Shown in pieces: positions 1-7,085 of a stretch of 7,754 bases of DNA. Positions within the stretch are counted from its first letter, which is position 1; each line of letters starts with the position of its first letter. The position numbers and the translations under genes are program-made. Origin of the DNA: Acidobacteriota bacterium (GTDB taxonomy: Bacteria; Acidobacteriota; Thermoanaerobaculia; UBA5066); contig JAEUQS010000339.1 of the NCBI GenBank assembly GCA_016789625.1, positions 1 through 7,754 on the forward strand. Direction: 5' to 3'. Under the pieces are notes generated by a model that was not told the origin of the DNA, did not search any database, and saw nothing but the letters and a program-made list of their open reading frames with translations.

Positions 1-1169
1 GCTCCATCGGCGCCTCGGCCCTCTCGGCCGTCGCGCTCTACAGCGACCGCTTCGAGATCGTCACGATGGCCGCCGGCTCGAACCTCGAGGCCTTCCTGCC
101 GATCTGCGCTTCCGTGCGCCCCAAGGTCGTCGCCGTGAAGAGCAAGGAGCACGCGGAGATCCTGCGGCGCGAGCTGCCGGGCATCGCCGTGGGCTTCGGA
201 CCCCAGGGCCTCATCGACGTCGCGACGCACTCCGACGTGGACGTCGTTCTGGGCGGGCTCGTGGGCTCCGTGGGCCTCGTGCCCGCCTACGAGGCCGTGA
301 AGGCGGGCAAGACCCTGGCGCTCGCGAACAAGGAGACGCTCGTCGTCGCCGGCGAGCCGCTCATGCGCAAGGCCCGCGAGACGGGCGCCGCCGTGCTGCC
401 CGTCGATAGCGAGCATTGCGCGCTCCACCAGGCCCTTCGCGCCGGCGCGGCCCACGAGGTCCAGCGCCTCGTACTCACCGCCTCGGGAGGGCCCTTCCGT
501 ACCCGGCCCATCGAGACGTTCGCCGAGATCACCATCCAGGACGCCCTGGCGCATCCCACCTGGAAGATGGGTCCCAAGATCACCATCGACTCGGCGACGA
601 TGATGAACAAGGGGCTCGAGGTCATCGAGGCCCGGTGGCTCTTCGACGTCGTGCCCGGGAAGATCGACGTCCTCGTGCACCCGCAGTCCATCGTGCACTC
701 CCTGGTGGAATACGTGGACGGCTCCTTCCTCGCGCAGATGTCGCCCAACGACATGCGCTTCCCCATCCTCTACGCGCTTTCGTACCCCGACCGCCTGCCC
801 ACGCCGATGCCGCGGCTCGATCTCGGCGCGCTGGCCCGGCTGGACTTCGCCCCCCTCGATCCCGTGCGGTATCCCGCGCTTCCTCTCACGTACGCGGCCC
901 TCCGGGAGGGTGGCACGGCTCCCGCGGCGCTCAACGCGGCCAACGAGGTCGCCGTCCAGGCGTTCCTCGACGGCCGGCTCTCCTACAACGCGATCGTCGA
1001 GCTCGTCGGCCAGATCCTCGTGCGGCACACGGTGCGGCCCGTGGACACGGTGGAAGACGCGCTCGAGGCCGATCGCTGGGCGCGCGCCGAGGCGGCCGCG
1101 CTCGTCCCGACGTTCGAAAAGCGTCTCCGGGTCGCCGTTCCCACGGCTTCTCTTTCGAGGAACCCCTGA
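1..1169 (+). CDS. dxr: 1-deoxy-D-xylulose 5-phosphate reductoisomerase (5'-truncated)
   Basis: This enzyme converts 1-deoxy-D-xylulose 5-phosphate to 2-C-methyl-D-erythritol 4-phosphate using NADPH and a divalent metal, the committed step of the cytosolic MEP isoprenoid pathway. The gene enters from the left edge; the first full codon is at 3. The visible start, SIG, is the end of the NADPH-binding GSTGSIG loop, so only about 11-13 residues are missing (388 visible, about 400 usual). Seen in order: ALANKE (NKE at 327-335), the metal-site motif DSEH (405-416), SGGPFR (about 483-500), the MNKGLE substrate loop (603-620), HPQSIVHS (about 681-704) and the C-terminal GGTAPAALNAANEVAV block (about 910-960). 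The ATG at 66 is internal, since homologous sequence continues upstream of it. The TGA stop at 1167-1169 overlaps the rseP ATG. No frameshift is visible. The family call is essentially certain. Confidence 0.97.
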   Translation, partial: SIGASALSAVALYSDRFEIVTMAAGSNLEAFLPICASVRPKVVAVKSKEHAEILRRELPGIAVGFGPQGLIDVATHSDVDVVLGGLVGSVGLVPAYEAVKAGKTLALANKETLVVAGEPLMRKARETGAAVLPVDSEHCALHQALRAGAAHEVQRLVLTASGGPFRTRPIETFAEITIQDALAHPTWKMGPKITIDSATMMNKGLEVIEARWLFDVVPGKIDVLVHPQSIVHSLVEYVDGSFLAQMSPNDMRFPILYALSYPDRLPTPMPRLDLGALARLDFAPLDPVRYPALPLTYAALREGGTAPAALNAANEVAVQAFLDGRLSYNAIVELVGQILVRHTVRPVDTVEDALEADRWARAEAAALVPTFEKRLRVAVPTASLSRNP

Positions 1170-2493
1170 TGGACTACGTCACCAATACCCTGTCGCTCTT
1201 CTTCGTGCTCGGCGTGCTCATCGTCCTCCACGAGGGCGGTCACTTCGCCGTCGCGAAGTTCTTCAAGTTTCCCGTCGAGGTCTTCTCCGTCGGCTTCGGC
1301 AAGCGCCTCTTCGGCTTCAAGCGCAAGGAGACCGACTACCGCGTCTCCCTCGTGCCGCTCGGCGGCTACGTGAAGATCGTGGGCCTCGGGCCCGACGAGA
1401 GCGACGTCGTCGAAGGGAAGGAGCCGGTGCAGAAGCTGAACGGCACCCGCTTCCAGCGGCTCCTCATCTTCTTCGCGGGCCCCGGCGTGAACCTCGTCCT
1501 CGCGCTCCTCCTCACGGCCTGGGCGCTCAGCCTGGGCGTCGAGACTCCGAAGCACTATCTCGACAAGCCGCTCGTCTCGCACCTCGACGCCAACAGCCCG
1601 GCCCTGGCGGCCGGCGTGCACGTGGGCGATCTCATCACCAAGGTGAACGGTCGTCCCGTGACGACCTGGCGGGAGGTCGAGGAAGACCTCGGCATCGCTC
1701 CCCGCGCGCTCATCCCGGTGGAGGTGAAACGGGGCGAGGAAACGCTCACCCTCACCATCCAGCCCCGCCCCGAGACGCAGTGGGACATCGGCTACACGGG
1801 TCTCAACGCGTATCTGCCGGCCGTGGTCGGCGGCCTCTCGAACGGGTACCCGGGCCAGAAGGCCGGGCTCGAGCTGGGCGACCGCATCGTCTCGATCGCG
1901 GGTCACCCCGTGGGCGGCTACTACGACATCGTGCGGCAGGTGCGGGCGGCCACGGAGGCCGCCGGCGGCAAGCCGCAGCCCATCGCGTTCGTCGTCGACC
2001 GCGCCGGAAAGACGCTGAGCTTCTCCATCACCCCGCAGAAGCAGGGCTCGAGCTTCCTCATCGGCATCCGCCCGCAGTTCGAGTTCGTGCGCGTGCCCCT
2101 GTCGTTCGGGGAGTCGATCTCGGCGGCCTGGAAAGAGAACATCCGGCAGACCGTCAACACGTTCCAGACGATCAAGCGGCTGTTCACGGGCTCCGGCTCG
2201 ATCAAGCAGTTCTCGGGTCCCATCGACATCGCGGGCGCCGCGGGCAACCGGGCGCGCACGGGCTTCGCGGATCTTCTCCAGTTCATGGGCCTCCTCTCGC
2301 TCCAGCTCGGCCTCCTGAACCTCCTGCCCATTCCGATCCTGGACGGCGGGCACATCCTCGTGATCCTCATCGAGTCCGTGGTCCGCCGCGATCTCCCCCT
2401 CGTCGTCAAGGAGCGCCTCCTCCAGGCCGGGTTCCTGTTCCTCGTGGGCCTCATGGGCACGGTCCTGTTCTTCGACTTCTGGAAGAACCTGCA

Positions 2494-2497
<4 letters not shown>
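1169..2497 (+). CDS. rseP: RseP-type intramembrane zinc site-2 protease
   Basis: This inner-membrane metalloprotease cleaves transmembrane segments, classically anti-sigma factors after a first periplasmic cut, and also signal-peptide remnants. The product is 442 residues, usual for the family. A first membrane helix (about 7-27) carries the zinc motif HEGGH (residues 21-25, within LIVLHEGGHF). A second hydrophobic segment lies at about 98-120. Two PDZ domains follow at about 130-205 and 215-295, the second containing AGLELGDRIVSIAG. The C-terminal membrane segments contain NLLPIPILDGGH (residues 384-395), whose D392 is the third zinc ligand. HEGGH instead of the common HEFGH/HELGH keeps both histidines and the glutamate. 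The ATG start overlaps the dxr stop as ATGA, with GAGGAA at 1157-1162 as ribosome binding site. Which anti-sigma it cuts cannot be told: no membrane anti-sigma gene is in the window. Confidence 0.95.
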
Positions 2498-3822
<1,325 letters not shown>

Positions 3823-4111
3823 CCCAGGGCCACGAGCTTCTCTCCGGCGAGCCGGCTCTGTGGACACGTGATGCCCGAGCAGTAGACGACGATCTCGGCG
3901 TCCCGGCGCACGCTCCCTTCCTGGGCCGTGCGCCCGACCTGGTCGAGAGGCACGCGCCTCGAGCCCGGGATGAGCCGTCCGTCGAAGTATTCGTCGGTGA
4001 GGACGTTCCACACGCGGGGCGGAGCGGTGTCGCGAAGGCGGCCGGCGAGCTCGGTCGCGTCGATGAGGGTGAAGGTCGTTTTCATGGATGGCCCTTTCTG
4101 GCGAAGCCGTC

Positions 4112-4525
4112 TCAGGCGCGAGCCGGACGGCGGTTGAAGAGGTTCCCGAGCGCGAGCGCGCCGGGACCGAGGAGAGCCTGGAGCACGGCCGCGAGGAGCA
4201 GGAAGGCCGGGAACTCCCAGCCGCCGCCCTGGGGCGCGTTGAAGACCCAGCCGTTCGGCGCGACCGTGAGGGTCGCGCCCGCGAGGATGGGGACGAGCGC
4301 GAGGCTCGCGGTCCGCACGAGGAAGCCCACGAGGAGCGCGATTCCTCCGAGGATCTCTCCCGCGGTCACGGGGTAGGCGAGCCAGCCCGGGAAGCCGGAG
4401 CTCTCGAAGAACGCGACGGTCCCCGGCAGCGTGTACACGGTGACCTTGAGGAGTCCGTGCGCGAGCATCGTGGTGCCGAGCCCGAGGCGGAGGAGGGTGG
4501 CGGCGAGGGGAGCGTTGGGTGTCAT
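4112..4525 (-). CDS. DoxX family integral membrane protein
   Basis: The product is a 137-residue, very hydrophobic protein with four probable membrane helices at about 8-29, 48-69, 71-88 and 103-125. DoxX-family hallmarks are the N-terminal LRLGLGTTMLAHGLLK (residues 12-27, with H23), the helix-2 TAGEILGGIALLVGF with E57, and the loop APNGWVF...GGWEFP (about 89-106) before the last helix. Relatives include the small subunit of archaeal thiosulfate:quinone oxidoreductase and mycobacterial DoxX, part of a membrane oxidoreductase complex with a rhodanese (SseA) and SodA. I chose the ATG at 4523-4525 over an in-frame upstream GTG at 4615 because AAGGAG sits 8 nt before it (4539-4534) and the upstream extension is charged, unlike the family, and would run into the sigma gene. 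It is the first gene of a two-gene unit with the rhodanese. Biochemical role here is inferred only from family and partner. Confidence 0.86.
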   Translation of the reverse strand: MTPNAPLAATLLRLGLGTTMLAHGLLKVTVYTLPGTVAFFESSGFPGWLAYPVTAGEILGGIALLVGFLVRTASLALVPILAGATLTVAPNGWVFNAPQGGGWEFPAFLLLAAVLQALLGPGALALGNLFNRRPARA

Positions 4526-4601
4526 GGTCGTTTCTCCTTCGAAGGCTTGGTCACGACCACGGCCCGTCCGGTTACGCCCTTCGCGGAGATAATTTCGCGC
4601 G
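4526..4601. promoter_or_regulatory. Divergent promoter region between doxX-like and ECF sigma genes
   Basis: This 76-bp gap must hold the start signals for both directions. On the minus side there is a clear AAGGAG ribosome site (4539-4534) for the doxX-like gene, lying inside a perfect 10-bp palindrome, CCTTCGAAGG (4536-4545). An interrupted palindrome, GGTC-AC-GACC, sits at 4549-4558. A weak ECF-style pair can be drawn for doxX on the minus strand (GTAACC at 4575-4570 and CGT at 4555-4553, 15 nt between AAC and CGT). On the plus side GATAAT (4588-4593) or TAATTT (4590-4595) is a possible -10 element very close to the sigma ATG. The gap itself is seen; the promoter assignments are inference. 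Confidence 0.5.
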
Positions 4602-5264
4602 ATGACCCACCACACCGGCGACGACGATGCGGAGATCCTCGCCCTCGCCCGGTCGGGACACCGCTCCGATGCGCTCGCGCTCTTTCAGTCCCGTCACGGC
4701 GCGCGACTGGGCGCCGCCTGCCGGCGGCTGGCGGGCAGTCACGAGGATGGCGAGGACGCGTTTCAGGAGACGCTGCTCCAGGTGGACCGCTCCCTCGGGT
4801 CGTTCCGCGGGGACTCGAGCCTGTACACGTTCGCGTTCCGCATCGCGCTCAACGTGTGTCTCAACCAGACGCGCGGTCTCCGGGCCCGCGCCCGGCACGT
4901 GCCCGTGAACGACGCGGGGCTCGTGGCCGGGGAACGGGACGGCGGCGACCCGGATACCTTCTGCGTGTCGACGTTCCGGGCCCAGGTCGTGGAGCGCTCG
5001 CTGCTCGGGCTTCCCGAGGGGCAGCGCCAGGCGCTCGCCCTCGTGGACCTCGAGGAGATGACGGCTGCCGAGGCCGGTGCGCTCCTGGGCATCGACCCGA
5101 ACGCGGTGAAGCAGCGCGTGCACCGGGCGCGCAAGGCGCTCCGCGAGCGGATCTCGCGGGCGTTCGCGGCGAAAGGCGTCGCGCTCTCGGGCTTCGAGGA
5201 GATCGGCTGCGTCTCGGGGCTCTTCGAAGATCGGCCCGAAAGTCCGGACGGGCTTCCGCGCTAG
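4602..5264 (+). CDS. ECF-type RNA polymerase sigma factor (sigma-70 family)
   Basis: This 220-residue protein has the two-domain layout of extracytoplasmic-function sigma factors, which direct RNA polymerase to a small regulon in response to a signal. Region 2 spans about 25-92, including the -10 recognition and core-binding part EDAFQETLLQVDRSL (51-65) and SLYTFAFRIALNVCLNQTR (73-91). Region 4 spans about 130-183, with LPEGQRQALALVDLEEMTAAEAGALLG then the helix-turn-helix IDPNAVKQRVHRARKALRER. After region 4 there is an extra tail of about 36 residues containing GFEEIGCVSGLFEDRP, not usual in simple ECF factors. No anti-sigma gene follows: the next gene is convergent and shares the stop-codon CTAG. 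The divergent doxX-rhodanese unit is the obvious candidate target. The start is ATG 4602; GGAG (4585-4588) is 13 nt away, too far for a good ribosome site, so the message may be leaderless. Exact ECF group not determined. Confidence 0.93.
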   Translation: MTHHTGDDDAEILALARSGHRSDALALFQSRHGARLGAACRRLAGSHEDGEDAFQETLLQVDRSLGSFRGDSSLYTFAFRIALNVCLNQTRGLRARARHVPVNDAGLVAGERDGGDPDTFCVSTFRAQVVERSLLGLPEGQRQALALVDLEEMTAAEAGALLGIDPNAVKQRVHRARKALRERISRAFAAKGVALSGFEEIGCVSGLFEDRPESPDGLPR

Positions 5265-5278
5265 ACCGTGCCGGACTT
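5240..5278. terminator. Hairpin over the convergent sigma/PHP gene ends, possible bidirectional terminator
   Basis: AAGTCCGGACGG (5240-5251) is complementary to CCGT and CCGGACTT (5266-5269 and 5271-5278) with a single bulged G at 5270. This gives a 12-bp stem and a 14-nt loop. The loop contains the CTAG that provides both stop codons. There is no long T run on either side, so it is not a textbook rho-independent terminator, though hairpins without U-tracts are common in high-GC genomes. The stem is seen directly; the terminating role is inferred from its position. Confidence 0.55.
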
Positions 5279-6268
5279 CCCGGCCGCGCGGGCCAGGCCC
5301 TTCTTCGCGAAGCGCTTCTGGAAGGCCTGCGCGAGGGCGATCTGCTTGGCGTAGTTGAGGCTCAGGATCGCCGCGGGAATCCCCGAGACGTTGATCGGCA
5401 GGGCCGCGGCGGCGAGCAGGAAGTGCTTCGCCTTCCTGGCGTTGGAGTACTCGGGGTTCTTGAAGTCCGAGACGGACTGATAGAACTTTCCGAGGAGCTT
5501 GTACACGTCGCCCATCAGCGTCGTGAAACCCATCTCGGAGCCCCAGGAGAGACACTGGCCCTGCCGCACCGAGGCCAGGAAATCGCGCCAGGTCCCGCCT
5601 TCGGCCACGGGGGCGAGCGTGAACACCGAAGCGACGGGCGGGTAGGTGTGGGCATCCGACCCGCCCACGAGGGCCAGCGAGCCGTTCTTCTCTTTCGCCG
5701 TCGAGAGGACGTCCTCCACGAGCGCGTTGTGCTGGTACGCCATCGATCCGTTCTTGACCTCGAAGACGTCGAAGAGCGAGAGCATCGTCTTCACGAACGT
5801 TTCCGGGGCCTGCCGCATGCGGTAGCTCTGAAAGAGGTGGTTGGCCGAGTAGAGGAGGTCTTCGGCCCTGAGGTACTCCACGAGGTCGAAGATGTTCCGG
5901 CGCTTCCGGTCGATGACCTGCCACTGCGCCTTGGTGAGGTCGAAGACGTTCACGTGGATCCGGTGGCCGGTCTTCGGAAAGAACGTCTCGATCTCGGCGG
6001 AGACGAAGAAGTCCAGGTACTCGGGATGACGGTCCTGGAACTTCAGGCAGCCGTCCACGGTGTCGTGGTCGGTGAACGTCACGAAGTCCATTCCGCGCGC
6101 CTTGCAGAGCCGGTAGACCTCGTCGGGATCGCTGTACGAGTCGCGGGAGTTGGCGGCCTTGAAGTACTTGAAGATCGACGCGTTCGTGTGGACATGGAGG
6201 TCGGCCCGCGCGAACGGGAGCGCGAGGGAAGCGGGCGGGGGGCCCATGCCCTCGGCGTCGTCGGCCAT
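5261..6268 (-). CDS. PHP-domain metal-dependent phosphoesterase
   Basis: The product has 335 residues. The polymerase-and-histidinol-phosphatase fold is visible through its metal ligands in order: ADLHVHT (H25, H27), FTDHDTVDG (D67, H68), SAEIET (E92), a histidine in RIHVNVF (H105), SANHLF (H144) and GGSDAHT (D205, H207). Such proteins hydrolyse phosphoesters with a two- or three-metal centre; relatives include RNase AM/TrpH-like enzymes and histidinol phosphatase. The substrate cannot be told here. Between DLHVHT and FTDHD there is a longer insert (about 30-48) than in TrpH-type members. The C-terminal third has a hydrophobic stretch (about 283-305), which may be a membrane-contacting helix or a buried core. 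I chose the ATG at 6266-6268 because GGGAG lies 9 nt before it; a longer reading from TTG at 6304 would translate the purine-rich leader into MTREEEER. The stop shares CTAG with the sigma gene. Confidence 0.88.
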   Translation of the reverse strand: MADDAEGMGPPPASLALPFARADLHVHTNASIFKYFKAANSRDSYSDPDEVYRLCKARGMDFVTFTDHDTVDGCLKFQDRHPEYLDFFVSAEIETFFPKTGHRIHVNVFDLTKAQWQVIDRKRRNIFDLVEYLRAEDLLYSANHLFQSYRMRQAPETFVKTMLSLFDVFEVKNGSMAYQHNALVEDVLSTAKEKNGSLALVGGSDAHTYPPVASVFTLAPVAEGGTWRDFLASVRQGQCLSWGSEMGFTTLMGDVYKLLGKFYQSVSDFKNPEYSNARKAKHFLLAAAALPINVSGIPAAILSLNYAKQIALAQAFQKRFAKKGLARAAGKSGTV

Positions 6269-6341
6269 TGGGGGAGTCTCCCGTTCCTCCTCCTCCCGGG
6301 TCAAGTGAAGGGCGTCACGGCTGTTACGGCCGTCACTGGTA
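6269..6341. promoter_or_regulatory. Divergent promoter region between PHP and PASTA genes
   Basis: These 73 bp separate two genes read outward. The PHP side holds its ribosome site GGGAG (minus strand, 6282-6278) inside an 11-bp near-palindrome (GGGAG-A-CTCCC), and a further purine-rich GGAGGAGGAGG block (minus strand, about 6298-6288). The PASTA side holds three tandem 9-bp repeats (6309-6335) and, at its edge, TGGTAATGT (6337-6345), which could be an extended -10 element. No clear -35/-10 pair is visible for either gene. Confidence 0.45.
6309..6335. repeat. Three tandem imperfect 9-bp repeats
   Basis: The units are AGGGCGTCA, CGGCTGTTA and CGGCCGTCA, head to tail with no spacer. The first and third, and the second and third, each match at 7 of 9 positions; the shared core is GGNYGTYA. 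They end 6 bp before the PASTA-protein ATG in a non-coding, divergent promoter gap, so they could be sites for a regulator binding one helix face almost every turn. Chance similarity in GC-rich DNA is possible. Confidence 0.5.
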
Positions 6342-7085
6342 ATGTGCCCGCCGATGGGTGGTGTCCTCGGGCGGGTGTTCTACGCCCTCGTGCTTCTGGC
6401 CGTGCTCGGGACGGCATCCTGGATCTCCTTCTCGCGTTTCGTGCAGGGCAAGTCCGCGACGCTCCCCGACCTCGGCGGGAAGACCCTCGAGGAGGCCCAG
6501 GCGCTGGCGGGAGAGGTCGGGCTCACCGTCGAGGCCGATGCCACGAAGGCCGAGTTCGACGACCGGATCCCGGCGCACCAGGTGCGCGGACAGAGCCCGA
6601 ATCCCGGCACGGCCGTGAAGGCCGGGCAGGTGGTGCGCGTGTTCCTCTCCCTCGGTCCGCGGACGATCCGCGTCCCCGACCTCACCGGACAATCGCCGCG
6701 GACCGCCGTCATCGCCCTGCGCAAGGAAGGCCTCGAGCCCGGGGCCCAGAGCTCCGTGAGATCCGCGGCGGGAGTGAACGGCGTCCTCGGGCAGGGCGTC
6801 CTGCCCGGCACCGTCGCCGCTCCCGCGACGCGCGTCGACGTGCTCGTGAACCGGGGGCCGGCCGACGTCGCGTGGGTCATGCCCGACCTCATCGGGCGGG
6901 ATTTCGAGAAGGCCCGGCTCGCGTTCGAGGTGCGGGGCTTCCGGATGGGCGGCGTGAGAAAGCAGGCCTACGAGGGTGCCGCGGCGGGGACGATCCTCCG
7001 GCAGTTCCCGCTGGCCGGCTATCCCGTCACGCTCCGTGACACGCTGTCGTTCGTCGTCGCGGGCGGCGCGGAAGGAGCTCCATGA
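6342..7085 (+). CDS. Membrane-anchored protein with three PASTA domains
   Basis: The product has 247 residues: a short N-terminal segment, one membrane helix (about 11-30, RVFYALVLLAVLGTASWISF) and three PASTA repeats on the outer side at about 38-105, 107-172 and 177-241. Each begins with the family pattern P-D-L-x-G (LPDLGGKTLEEA, VPDLTGQSPRTA, MPDLIGRDFEKA) and the first two close with a V-x-V/F-strand ending GP. PASTA domains bind peptidoglycan or muropeptides in PrkC/PknB kinases and some penicillin-binding proteins. Here no kinase or transpeptidase domain is attached, so this is a stand-alone PASTA protein of unknown role, presumably at the cell envelope. The start is uncertain: ATG 6342 has no good ribosome site, and ATG 6354 (M5) is equally plausible. 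The TGA overlaps the rpe ATG as ATGA. Confidence 0.86.
   Translation: MCPPMGGVLGRVFYALVLLAVLGTASWISFSRFVQGKSATLPDLGGKTLEEAQALAGEVGLTVEADATKAEFDDRIPAHQVRGQSPNPGTAVKAGQVVRVFLSLGPRTIRVPDLTGQSPRTAVIALRKEGLEPGAQSSVRSAAGVNGVLGQGVLPGTVAAPATRVDVLVNRGPADVAWVMPDLIGRDFEKARLAFEVRGFRMGGVRKQAYEGAAAGTILRQFPLAGYPVTLRDTLSFVVAGGAEGAP
7071..7077 (+). promoter_or_regulatory. Strong ribosome binding site for rpe
   Basis: GAAGGAG lies inside the final codons of the PASTA gene, 4 nt before the rpe ATG at 7082. Together with the ATGA overlap it fixes the rpe start and points to translational coupling. Confidence 0.8.

Noticed and set aside
4112..4525. DoxX-like protein as a membrane anti-sigma factor for the divergent ECF sigma
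   Set aside because: Only four helices and short loops are visible, with no cytoplasmic sigma-binding domain or zinc-finger motif; a target-gene role is simpler.
4526..4615. Longer DoxX start at the GTG ending at 4615
   Set aside because: The added 30 residues are charged, unlike the DoxX N-terminus, would overlap the sigma start, and the inner ATG has AAGGAG 8 nt upstream.
6269..6304. N-terminal extension of the PHP protein from TTG at 6304
   Set aside because: The added residues MTREEEERETPP translate the ribosome-binding purine tract, no ribosome site precedes the TTG, and the ATG at 6268 has GGGAG at a good distance.
4088..7039. A 983-codon open frame on the plus strand crossing the sigma gene and antisense to doxX and PHP
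   Set aside because: Low-complexity R/G/E/A-rich translation without any domain, typical of the spare frames of GC-rich DNA; the genes it crosses have clear families.
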